Below, piece by piece: positions 39,070 through 50,061 of a stretch of 64,000 nt of DNA. Source of the DNA: Prunus persica (taxonomy: Eukaryota > Streptophyta > Magnoliopsida > Rosales > Rosaceae); contig NC_034014.1 in the NCBI RefSeq assembly GCF_000346465.2, positions 24,713,297 through 24,777,296 on the forward strand, written 5' to 3'. Position numbers and translations under genes: made by a program. The notes beneath the pieces were generated by a model that saw only the letters and a program-made list of their open reading frames with translations, was not told the DNA's origin and did not search any database. Within the stretch, counting starts at the first letter, position 1; each line of letters starts with the position of its first letter.

Positions 39070-39640
39070 AATATCTCCCCATACGCCGGTACAACTAACG
39101 ACACGTATGTGGTCTGTCAACACGCCGGATAACCTACGCCACGTGCGACCTCAACATACTATCACAATATCTCCCCATACGCCGGTACAACCAACGCCAC
39201 GTATGGGGTCTGTCTCAACGCTGAAAAATCCTACGCCATGCGAGACCTCAACATCATATCACATAATCTTCCCATATGCCGGTACAACCAACGCCACGTA
39301 TGGGGTCTGTCCGCACGCCGGATAACCTACGCCACGTGGGACCTTACATAATATCACAATATCTCCCCATACGCCGGTACAACCAACGCCACGTATGGGG
39401 CCTATCAACACGCCGGATAACCTACGCCACGTGCGACCTCACCATATTATCACATAATCTCCTCATACGCCAGTACAACCAACGCTACGAATGAGGTCTG
39501 TCTCAAAGCTGGATAACCTACACCACGCGAGACCTCAACATCATATTACAACATCTCCCAATACGCCGGTACAACCAACGCCAAGTATGAGGTCTGTCCG
39601 CACGCCGGATAACCTACGCCACGTGGGACCTAACAATCAC
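39070..39640. repeat. Six tandem ~96-bp repeats
   Basis: Units start near 39070, 39170, 39266, 39360, 39456 and 39552, each with ATCTCCCCATACGCCGG and ACAACCAACGCCACG, then a GCCGGATAACCTACGCCACG half. Several units contain a CACGTG G-box core. Short ORFs crossing this block are repeat artefacts. Confidence 0.9.
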
Positions 39641-40893
39641 AGGGTGGTACTTATAGTGTAATCATAATCCAGGGAGGTACTTAGGGTAGTGCTTATAGTA
39701 CTTCAAATTGACATTCTAGACTTTTTTTTATACCTTTACAACCATATATATATATATATATATTGATTTCTAATATTGTGTAAACCTCAACAAGTCTAGC
39801 ATCCGATAATCTCCCAATTTAAAATAATAAATTAATATCCTAATCCTACATAATCAACATACTTATCTAACAATCAAGACATGTCTCTACGGTCATTTAA
39901 ATCCTCCTGGGAAGGTGAGACTACCCCGAAAGACTCATAGTCAACCAAGGGTAAAACTACCCACACTTGGTCAAATAGGCCCACGGGGCCCATGACCTCC
40001 AAATTCCGATCCGAAGGTTCCTATGGCTTCTACAAGGTATAGGACACTCGTCCTGCAAGTTTAGTCCAGATTGGAACATCAGATCGCTCACAATCGCACG
40101 ATCTGACGGTTAATATAAACATAAATTTTAAATTATTAAATCGGAACATCCGGGGCTCCGATTTATGATCCGTGAATTCCTACACGATTCTAGAAATACC
40201 TAGATTAACATATATTAAATTCGAGACCATCCAATGGTCCTAACCTATCGAACCCATATAACGTTCAATAAGCGATATCCGTTCGAGACTCAAACGGTAT
40301 CCAAATTGACATCTGAGCACACCCACGCACTCGTGAGAACCAGGAGATTACATCGGGACATAGTTCCCTTTTTCTACAGTGCCCACGGGGTGCCGCACGC
40401 ACCGGCAGCGCGTCGGTGCCCAAAGCGATTACGCATCACCGGAAAATCTCAAAACCACGGCTCCAAACTCCTACCCTAGGTATAACACTGTATTTGGAGC
40501 CACTTTTGTTCTTGGACCTACCCCAAAAACTGACCGGAGGTGGCCAAAATCGCGATCCAAAAATCGGCCAAAGTTCAATTCGTAAATCGAATTACCTACG
40601 CTAGGAATCGATCGAATCCTACCCAACAGGCAGCTAGAGCATGAAAAGTAGGTGAGAAACCATACCTCACTCATCGGAATCTGTGGCCGGAGGAGGGAGA
40701 TCGACGGCGGAGAAGTTCGGACGACACCGGCCGCTTTTTCTCCATTTTCCAACGAAACCGCAGTGGCTGGCGGCTGGCGGCGGGACCTGGCTGGGGTTGG
40801 AAGAGGACGACACCGCTGTCATTTTGGTACCGGTCTCGTCGTCATCAGTGGCCGGAGGAGAGAACAGTCGACCAAAATATGGCCGGCTGCCGC

Positions 40894-40896
<3 letters not shown>

Positions 40897-40957
<61 letters not shown>
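40897..40957 (+). repeat. (GA)n microsatellite, ~30 units
   Basis: Uninterrupted GA repeat within the 2.7-kb LTR-like element. Confidence 0.95.
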
Positions 40958-40961
<4 letters not shown>

Positions 40962-41942
40962 GATTTTTATAAAAAATCCCATTTTGAAATTTACGATGGT
41001 GCCACTGAGTTTCTTTTGACCATATCTCTCTCGTTACAACTCCGATTCGAGTCCACCACGTGTCTACAGACTCATCTCAGTACGACCTATCCAAAAATAT
41101 CATTCACTGGCCCAAACTCTCTCCGAGTAAGAAAATGACCAAAATATCCCTACCCCAAGGGTAAATTTGTAATTTTACTTAAATAATTTAAATAAGGGAT
41201 TAAATTTGGAGTCGGGGTGTTACACAATCATTTGTTGCTAATTAGGAATTATGTTCTTGAGTATCTTACACAACTTCTCAACTTTAGCTAGATGCATACA
41301 ACCTAAGGTGATCAATCAAAGGAAGCAAACACATAACATATGATTCAATTAGTGAAAAGGAATTCAAACAAAAGTGTAATCATCTCAAATTCGGATATGT
41401 TGTAGTCGACACCCATTGGAACAAGTTTCATGAAGCACTTCACCGCATCCGAGCAACAGAGCATGGTGATCCACAACCAGGAAGTTAACCTACGAAAATG
41501 AGCAAAAACATAATTTATATCCAATAATGCATTTTAATCTCAATTTCATTCTAACCAAGGTAAATTCTATAAAAACACAAAAAAGAAGTAAAATGCTATA
41601 AAATGTCAAGAACTAACTCAAAATATTGGGGGAATGACATGATAAATCATGTATAAAAATGAACCCAACAAGAGTTCACAAGAGCATCAAGGGTTTGAGT
41701 AGAGAGGTGAGAGAGAAAAAGAGAGCTCGGGGAGAGAATAGAGTTCAGGGGGGTTTCTATGTAATCCAAGGTTGTAATTTATTCTTTCATTAGTGAATTT
41801 TCTCAAAGCGATCACCAAGAGGATGTAGGCAAATTGCCGATCCTCTATAAATCTTTGTGTTCTTTGTGTGCTTGCTTATTTTTTCTAAGTGTGTGAGTGT
41901 TTCATTCATCCTTTTGATAGAAAACTACAGAGTCGGTGGAGG

Positions 41943-43393
41943 CAGGGGTGGCCCTGAGGGTGTCTAAGTGGTGCCACCGCACAGGGCCCCTAATTTTTTA
42001 GGGGCCCCAATTTTTTTTCATGTGTATAATATATGTAGAGTGCTGCTATTTTCACCCACATCATATTTTTCCACCCACCTTATTTTAAAAAATTTAAAGA
42101 CAAATTTATCCCTATGTAAAATGACTTCTAAAACCCTAAAAATAAAACAAATTTTAAAAAGAAAATAATTTTTTTCTTTTACTCTCCATATTCTTTCCAT
42201 CTTCCTGACCTCAACAAATTCAGCGAGCATTGATCTACCCATCCCAATCCTTTGAAAAGTTTAAAAAAAAAAAAAATTCAAATCAAATTCTCAACTCCAC
42301 CTTTAATATTGTGTCAGGGTTGGTAGGTGTTGATAATAGAGGCCAAATTGTCCTTTAATTTTATTCCATTTTAAAGATTTTTTAGTCTGATTAACCCACA
42401 TACAGGTTCTTATTCCATATAACATCACTTCAATTAAAAATCCATTGTAGTCTTGTTGGTTGTATGTTGTTGTGGTGGTGGTGTTGCGGTCGTGAAGCCA
42501 CCAGTATTGCTAAGGGGTTGATGAGAATATTAATATGGTAGGGTAAGGTCGTGATGTTGAAAACACATGAAGAAGATGAATAATTTTTTTTTTTTTTGGG
42601 TTAAAATTTTTATGTTTTTAACTTGGAGTTGATGGTGTTTGGTCGAATTAATAATTAAAGGGTATTTTAGGAATAATGGTGGGTGAAAAAGTAGGATTTT
42701 AATTTTTCAAATTTACATAGTGGGTGAGAAAATAGGACAGGTGGGTGGAAATAGCAGCACTCTATATGTATAACAAATGTTATATATATATAGAGTGAGC
42801 AAATTGTTGACACAAAGACATTTCTAGTTGTGTTGGTTTGTAGGGCCTCAACTTCTATTCAGGACTCGACTTCAAAACCTGCTTGTGTTAAAGGCTTGTC
42901 CGATGTCAACACCAACATTCAATATCCCATCTACTTTCACAATCACAAACTGAAATAATAAATACTCGATCACAATGAATTAGTCAGTAATTATGCTCAG
43001 ATATTCAATTTCGCAAAAATAATGCATCCAACTAAGTCAACCAAAATAATTGCATCGAATTAATGATGTTCTTGGAATATTGATACAAAATAAATTAGGT
43101 GTTAAAAAATATTTAATATCTGAGTATGACCTATGATGACAAAGACTCATCGTCACAATCATGGTGATTATTCAAAAGGTGTAACATCTCTGACCCAATG
43201 TAATCGATTTAATCCAATTTAATTCTTTTGTGAAATTTCAATTTTGTCCTTGGGAGTAGGGGTACTTTGATCACTTGAAGAAAAAAAAACATTTATTGTA
43301 TGGCATTACATAATGGTGTAAGTTTGTGTTAGCTTATGTGAGACCCCAATTTAAGGTTTGCACAGGGCGTTTAAAATCTCAAGACCGGCCCTG
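41943..43393. mobile_element. hAT-like element interrupting exon 12
   Basis: The left end CAGGGGTGGCCCTGAGGG and right end TCAAGACCGGCCCTG form imperfect hAT-type inverted termini. It carries a separate 727-bp MITE. About 100 bp of extra sequence lies between its right terminus and the resumed exon, so the exact insertion event is compound. A similar left-end fragment (GAGTGGCCCTGAGGATG) occurs near 48510. Confidence 0.6.
42037..42763. mobile_element. 727-bp MITE nested in the hAT-like element
   Basis: Terminal inverted repeats AGAGTGCTGCTATTT and AAATAGCAGCACTCT, extending imperfectly through CCACCCACC. Both ends are flanked by ATATGT (42031-42036 and 42764-42769), a clean target duplication. 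It has no transposase ORF. Confidence 0.85.
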
Positions 43394-43593
43394 ATTTGCC
43401 CTCTCAATAAGAAAGGTGCTCGAAAACAAAAAAAATAGTAGCCACATAAAAATGAAAGATAAAAATAAAAATGATAAAACTCAGTAAGCGTGGAGGATTG
43501 GTATCTTAGTCGGAATGTCGTAAAGCAAACTGACTGCCCATTTCCATGCAATCCCACTATGATATGAATTTCACTGTTTTCTCACGAGGCTGA

Positions 43594-44524
43594 TTGAACT
43601 CAAGAAGCCTCCAACTTTTTAGTGGGCTATTCATTGTAGATATTGAGAATGAAAGGGGGAATCACATCGCAATAAATTGGAAAGAATAGAGTATTTAATT
43701 GTAAAAATTGAGAGGATAAGGAAGAACATACCTTCTGAGTGAAACCACAGGATACCAAACTGAAATTGACCCTATATTATATAACATGATCACTTCTTTA
43801 CCTAGAGGAGAAACACTATTAACCAGGTGAAGGGTCTCTTCCTTTCAATGTAGGGATGGATTTTTATTTATTTTTGGGTCAATAATGTACTTTTTTAATT
43901 GTAAGATTTTTTTCCTTTTTATTTATTTTGTCTTAGGTTTTTTGATTTTATATTTCATTGGGGGTTGGGTACAAAAGGTTTAATTCTTTTAAGATATTAA
44001 CATTACAAATCAGGTGTCTCCAGTGGAGCCTAATGGGTATGTTTACAAAGATTAGGGGGGAAAACAATGAATGGCAAAATCAGCCAACCCTTTTATGAAT
44101 GTATTTTCTATTTGCAGTTTTTAAATTTATTTTCCCCCTAATGAAGTTCTTTCAGACCAAAAACAAAGAGGTCTGATTGACTTGCAAATGCGTCAACGTT
44201 ATGAAGCTATATTCAGATGTCAATTTGCATGCATGTTACACATGTTTTGCAACGTGTGGCTTACATAATAAACTTTTAAGATTTTGATTTTTCTTCTCAA
44301 ATATATTGCAAAACATGTGGTTTACACAAACGCGCTTACACAACAAAATTTAATAACGTGGGTCCCCATATGCCCAATTATTTGGAAGGACCCATGATAT
44401 ACTGGAGCCGCTCTTGGCTAGTTGCTCCATTTCCATGCCGTAGAAAGAAAGCAGCTCCAGCTCCAACTCCTTGTTGAGCAATAATCTCAGAGGATAAAAC
44501 AAGTATCCTAAACAAGCTTCAGTT
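43594..44524. other. Spacer: 3' flank of broken esterase, duplicated PP2C 3' flank, CNGC promoter
   Basis: 43600-43860 matches the 3' flank of copy 2 (CTTTCAATGTAGGG near 43845 and 54375). 44016-44130 matches 61585-61715, just downstream of the PP2C gene (GTGGAGCCTAATGGGTATG and TCTATTTGCAGTTTT). From about 44.4 kb it is the 5' region of the CNGC-like gene. Confidence 0.75.
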
Positions 44525-44631
44525 ATGGGGAGGTCTGATGAAGAGCCATCTGACTCTCAAAAGTAAGTTGTTTTAACTCTAAAATAATCAAATGCAATTG
44601 AGCATCTATCTCTGTTTGTCTCGCAATGAAC

Positions 44632-44671
<40 letters not shown>

Positions 44672-47600
44672 GCATGAATAATTATTGTTCAGGAGGGCAG
44701 AAAAAAGGATCAAACAGGTTGCATCTTGGAAACCTACCATGAAATCGGATACGATATTTGTAATATTCTATATTTTATCTGTGTTTCTGGATCCTTTGTT
44801 ACTCTACAGTCTTATCCTCAACGACGATAGGAAGTGTGTCGTAGTGGACACAAAATTGAAAAAAATAGCTATTGTTTTGCGATCATTGGCAGATCTCTCC
44901 TACATGGGGCGCATTATTCGTGATATGCTTGGTACTCGTTGTATTCGTGATATGCTTGGTACTCGTTGTATTCGTCGTATGTTTGGTATTCCTTATGTAA
45001 GACGAGAAGAAGTTTGGAGCATGACAATGGGAATTTTAGCTGCTCTTCCTGTTCCGCAAGTAAGAAACCCATTTCCTAATTATGTATAATTTAATAAGGC
45101 TTTCCTCTCCTCCTAATAATAATATCTATAAGTTGAGCTTGAGACTAGAAACTAATTGATTGGTTTTGTTACTTGTGTTATAATTCTTTTTATTTTTTAA
45201 TGACTAAGGCTCTCACATTGCAATGTACATGTGTGCAGATGGCAATTTTAGTTTTCTTTCCAACGCTCAGGGCCTCCAGGGCTGTGAACAGAATGAGGAT
45301 TATGAATTCACTTATTCTGTTGCAGTACGTGCCACGAATTTATCCAATATACAGACACTGCAAAGATCTTAACAAGAATAAACTCGACAATTGTATTTCT
45401 GATCAAATAGAGCGTAAAACATGGGTCCCAGGGCTTCTCAATTTCATCCTATATATCCTTGCTAGTTATGTAAGTTTCTAATTAATGTCAATTTAAAATT
45501 TAGATAATTTTTTTTCTTCATTATTGTCCGGGTTAGATTGAATTTTGATTTCAGTTCTTTGATTAGATACTTTTTAAAATAAAAAAAAAATATAGACGCG
45601 AATACAAAAGTGTAAGTACATTAATTAGCTATAAATATGAATTTAAATGTACTTATAATTTTGTACCTATATAAAATATATAATATATATACCTAATTAA
45701 ATTACTAAAATCAAAATTCAAAGTGGAAGAGAAAATGAAATCCAAAATGGACGGAGGGTTTCATTTTTCCCCTATTTTTTCATGAGCCATAAAATATTTT
45801 CAATAGCATGAACATAACAAACATGGAAGAAATAAAAAAAAAAAAAAAAAATTTTTCATTCCCAAATCAATTTTCATGCGAACACCCAATCTTAGTGCAT
45901 ATGCATAGTTCTGTGATATTTTCTTGAATTTTCTCAAAGTAAACTAAAGTGCTTCTTGATCTTTTAGGTATTCGGAACATTTTGGTATTTCTTTTCTATT
46001 CAACGACAGGTAGAATGTTGGGGGCATGCTTGCCAAAGTGGAAATGGATGTGAGTTCCGTATTTTTGATTGTGATGATGATGTTACACTCAGAAATGTGA
46101 CGCTTCTAAATGATTTATGCCCCATAAATCCATCAAATGCAAAAGTATTCGATTTCGGTATATATCTTGATGCTCTCCAGTCTGGCATGTTGGGGTCAAC
46201 AGATTTTCCGCGAAAGGTCTTGCAGTGTTTCTCCTGGGGCGTACGAAATCTAAGGTTTGGCCTACGACAAATTCCGCTTGCATATTGCACATTTTACAAT
46301 CAGTAACTAAAACAATTTTACAATAAAAAATACACTTGGTTGAAAGTAAACATGTAAGTAATAGCAAAAATGATGTGAGGGTTCAATTTTAGAAGAGTTC
46401 CAAGTTTGAATCTCATGTATGTATGGAATCCTCTTTCATGTTTTCCCTCATCTTTCCCCCTCTGGTGGACTTTTTAACTCATTAAATCAAGATCTAACAT
46501 TATAATATTATTACTTTATTACAAGATTTTTATTAGGACTTTTCTAGAGTTTACAATAATCATCTCTTAAAGCTTGACTTTGTTAAAGTTAGCGAACTTT
46601 CTTGAGTTTTCTAATTTTTTCTAGATTTTTCTATATATTCTTCAAGTGTGTATTAAATTTAACATATTTATATATAGCTTGCTCCTCTAATTGATTTTGC
46701 AGTTCTTTTGGTTCGAACCTCAGGACCAGTATGAATGCATGGGAAACCCTCTTTGTGGTTTCTATTTGTATAAGTGGCCTGCTACTGTTTATATATCTCC
46801 TTGGACATTTACAGGTCGGTGCTTTATGTAAAAATATATTCTTCTTAATCTAAAGGCTCTTCCTTATATCACTTTTCTTGTTTTGAGTAGTTTCTATATA
46901 TGTAAAAGGGTCATGTTGAAAACCTATATATATCTATTATATAACGCCCATGTATAATGCATAGAAACTTGAGAAGTGAACTAGTTTTTGTTGAATAGAC
47001 ATTTATGCAGGCGACTAACAAGGAATATTGGATTCGGCGGAAGATGTGGAAGATAGATTCAGACATAATACGAATGTCAGATGAATATGGCCTCTCTAAC
47101 AATACAGAGGATATCCATAAAATAGTACGAAGACAACTTCGACGAGAGGAAGATCTTGATGTGGAGAATATATTCTCTATTCTTCCCTTCTACGTTCAGA
47201 ATATTATCAAGCGCCATCTCTTATTGCCTAAACTAAAGAAAGTATGTTCCCATGTCTACCAAAAAAGTATTGAAACATCAACACCACCTTTCTAAGTAGA
47301 CTAAAAGATGAAGGACTATATTAACTGATCTGAGAGTTTCGAGTCGAGGACTTAATAATCAAAATTTTAAAAAAAAGTTTAAAAACCCCTTGTAATATAC
47401 AAACTTAATTATGGTTACAAGCAACAGTTTCACACTAGTGTGAGAATGGAGAAGTATAAGTTATCATTAGCTCAAATAGAAAAGAAGAAGAGGACGTACA
47501 AGTTTTTCTCACACATCTTGTCTGCTAGCTTTGTATCGATCTCCTAATGTTTCTCAATTACATGTATGTACTTAATCTCAGGTGCCAACGCTTCAAGGTA

Positions 47601-48103
47601 TAGACGAAAACGTGTTGGCTGACATATTCTTGGATCATCTTGAGCAAGTAATCTATGATGGAGGCAACTATATTATTCGAGAAGGGGAGCCACTTGATAT
47701 GATGATCTTCATCTCACGGGGCAGTGTTCTTACCTACAACACTAGTAGTACTGGCCATGTTGGAGGAGGAAGTGGCTTGTCAAACACTATAGGTCGGCTT
47801 ACTGGGGGTGATTTCTATGGACAAGAACTTATAAGTTGGGCAACGACATCAACCTCCTTTTCCGACTTGCCCATCTCCAGCAAAACCCTCAAGTCTCTTG
47901 AAAAAGTTGAAGTCTTTGCCATAAGAGCTTCTGTTTTACTGCATATTGTCTCTAAACACAAGGAGTATTTCAAGACAGAGACACAGCATCCCCACCCAAC
48001 GGATAGCAATCTTATTGAGATAAATGAACATGGCAATCTTAAGTTATTACATATGCAATATTGTGCAAGGTCAGGTACCCACTTGTTAGCTAGCTACCTA
48101 TAA
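44525..48103 (+). CDS. CNGC-like cyclic nucleotide-gated channel, divergent and C-terminally short
   Basis: Seven exons, 44525-44562, 44693-45059, 45239-45469, 45968-46254, 46703-46814, 46999-47241 and 47582-48103, all in phase, give 599 residues (typical plant CNGCs have about 700). Plant CNGCs are plasma-membrane cation channels modulated by cyclic nucleotides and calmodulin. S1 (SDTIFVIFYILSVFLDPLLL), the S3 end (GILAALPVPQ), an S4-like segment, the pore (FSWGVRNLSSFGSNL), S6 (FVVSICISGLLLFIYLLGHL), the C-linker and a CNBD (YIIREGEPLDMMIF to GGDFYGQELISWA) are present. Odd points are filter GSN instead of the usual GQN/GQG, Q507 where the CNBD normally has Glu (GEE), a 9-residue tandem duplication in the S2-S3 region, and no IQ/calmodulin-binding tail. 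It may be a neofunctionalised or decaying copy. Confidence 0.82.
44636..44669 (+). repeat. (TA)n tract in CNGC-like intron 1
   Basis: About 17 TA units between the first exon and the acceptor at 44691-44692. Confidence 0.9.
44916..44969 (+). repeat. In-frame 27-bp tandem duplication in the CNGC-like exon 2
   Basis: ATTCGTGATATGCTTGGTAC plus CTCGTTGT occurs as two identical adjacent copies, encoding IRDMLGTRC twice, and is followed by a diverged third start (IRRMFG). The perfect identity suggests a recent event. Confidence 0.9.
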
Positions 48104-50061
48104 GGCCTTCGTTAATTATCTATAACCAGGATTTTGTGAAACCAGTTATACAAAGTTTTTACATTATTATTGTTTGCATAATTATGAGTATCCTTAATCC
48201 TAGATTTTAGAGGCTATTAGGACGGGCACGGCCCTCCGATTCTATAATTCTTACATGTAGCTAGCACACATGTATTTTCGACAGAAAATAATTATAGCGT
48301 CGGTTCATCTTACGTGTAGCTTCACTAGCTTGAGGCTTGCATATGAAAAATTCGATTCAATGTATCGGTCCCTCTAATTGGTTGCATAACGAATAGTAAT
48401 TGTAAACAGAACATTGCGGCAAGCTTACCAACTCATTTCATATGAATTTTCCTTTTTGTCACGCCCAAAAAACAAGTTTGTAACAGCGTTGCGTACCTTA
48501 AGATATGAGTGGCCCTGAGGATGTGCAAGTGGTGTCACCGCACAAGGCCCCTGATTTTTAAGTGTTCTGAATTTTTTTTACGTTTATATTATATATATAT
48601 ATATATACACGCTTAAGCGTGCATGATAATAATAGAAGCGTGTATGTGGTTGAGATGGAATTCACCGCCTTGATTTCAAGTTAGGTTCGAGTCTGTATTG
48701 TTTAATTCAGTTATTGTATTTTTACATTTCTACTCTTCTTTTAATTGTTAACAGCAGGAAAAAAAGAAAAGAAAAAGAAAAAGAGGTATTTAGTTATATA
48801 TCCATTTTTAGCACTAGTGATATAGATAAATTCTACACCATTTAATTTCTATAAAAAAAACCCAAAAAAGGACATTTCATATAGGTTTTTTTATAAATAT
48901 AGTTTGGGGCTTATATTGGGCATAATAATGAAACTCAAAAAAAAAAAAAAAAATTGTATAGTATCTCTATCAAATGTTTTATAATTTGGGGCCTTCGCTT
49001 GCAATGTAGCGATCATTTTGAAACAGCTCAAGGATGTGTGCGTATGGTAATTGTTATGATTGTCTTCTGTACGCCTTACTTAATCAAAACCAATTGTAAA
49101 TACTGCATCCCCTAATTATAAACCCAATTTAGTGCTTGAAACTTGTAAATCAAGAGATAATTGTAGATACATGATTTCGAGATCTCTGTTCTCACCACTA
49201 TACAAATCTCATATCACTCTAGTTAAGGCTTATGAGCCGTATTTTCGATCACAATAAATCGTACATGTTACATGTAGATGGTTGTAGATACCAAGCCATA
49301 ACATTTTCTTCTCTAAACATAATGCTACCTTATGAAACATGAAGCATGCGATGAGTTTTATATACATTAATGGTTAAGAGTTATTACGCGTATTACACTT
49401 CAATCATGTTTGGTGACTGTGATTAAATTGGATTATGAGGTAGAATTGAATTGCATTAGATTGAAAATGATAATACAAATCCAATAATATGTTTAGTACT
49501 CCGCAATAGACTCTCTAAACCACATCTTTAGACAAAGTTTATGGAGAAATTGGAAAATACAACTCCAACCATGCTCCCTATCCATCTCCTAAAATAGGGA
49601 GACTTTTAGGAGCTCCTAAATCTGAGAAGAAAGATAGGACTCCTAGTGACTTTCTATAATTTAATGATGCTTTGTTTTATGTATTTTTAAACTTTTAATT
49701 AATGCTAATTATTTTTTAATAGAAATGAACCAATTATATTGAATTAAAAATAATTATTGTATTTATGACTCTCTATTTAAGGAGTACGATTGAAGTACAA
49801 ATTTTATAAAAAGCTCTTAAAATAACTTTTTAGTATTTCTAACTAAATTGTAACGAAAAATTAAGAAGCATGATTACTGATGCTATAGCATAATTAATAG
49901 TTTGGATTAATTGAGATGCTACCTTATTCTATAAACAATGCGGCCGATTTTTGCAGGGAAAAAAGAAAAAGAAAAAAAATGTTGTTATCTTGTTCAAGAT
50001 TGGGAATTGGTGTTCCAAGTGTCCAGTTGACTCCGTGAGCACTGAGCCTGTGAGCCAATTG
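48104..50061. other. CNGC 3' flank, duplicated esterase fragments, copy-2 promoter
   Basis: 48250-48460 matches esterase intron 10 (ATGTATTTTCGACAG, then TTCACTAGCTTGAGGCTT), with a hAT-like end fragment near 48500-48580. 48790-48950 matches the transposon-bearing part of intron 10 in the broken copy, but without the Helitron. 48992-49345 matches the 3' flank of copy 1 (34515-34885). From about 49.4 kb it is upstream DNA of copy 2. A SINE-like B box (GGTTCGAGTCT) lies near 48690. No intact gene is present. Confidence 0.75.

Larger units (their letters stand above)
38488..41224. mobile_element. 2.7-kb solo-LTR-like element, TG..CA ends, 5-bp target duplication
   Basis: Begins TGACAGGACCGGCC and ends GGGTGTTACA, flanked by CAATC at 38483-38487 and 41225-41229. 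The perfect target duplication fixes both ends. The interior has no polymerase or gag ORF but carries six tandem 96-bp repeats and a long (GA)n. The size and TG..CA ends suit a very long solo LTR of a Gypsy-type or LARD family. Confidence 0.85.
36861..41915. mobile_element. LTR-retrotransposon-derived island inside the broken esterase intron 11
   Basis: The pseudogene's intron 11 matches copy 2 up to GTAAGATAAATC at 36860. It then switches to TGTTGGAAATTGGC, an LTR-type start. The left part (36861 to about 37640) looks like an LTR, with CTATTTAAAG as a TATA box. The right end (about 41690-41910) looks like the R/U5 end of a Copia-type LTR (GTAATTTATTCTTTCATTAG and GATCCTCTATAAATC). Between them lies further retroelement-like sequence containing CGCAAGTGCATGAATTG and GTGCGAGGTCGA, which itself hosts a separate 2.7-kb element. 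No gag or pol ORF was found. The outer right boundary is approximate. Confidence 0.65.
41921..43593 (+). pseudogene. Exon 12 of the broken pectin acetylesterase, split by a transposon
   Basis: A GATAG acceptor is followed by exon 12 sequence from 41921 (CTACAGAGTCGGTGGA). Exon 12 resumes at 43497 with ATTGGTATCTTAGTCGG and runs through GACTGCCCATTTCCATGC to the stop region at 43593, matching copy 2. GTGGAGG is present on both sides of the insert, a likely target duplication. The downstream part also has a small deletion (CACCTGCTATCAT reduced to CACTATGAT) that destroys the Cys-rich end. Confidence 0.88.

Noticed and set aside
39059..39494. Repetitive ORFs (PYAGTT / HTPVQPT type)
   Set aside because: Artefacts of the six 96-bp tandem repeats. 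Spacing and content do not fit a CRISPR array, and this is a plant genome.
40652..41138. Plus-strand ORFs of 103 and 151 aa with an EREREK tail
   Set aside because: They run through the (GA)n microsatellite inside an LTR-like element; there is no domain and no conservation.
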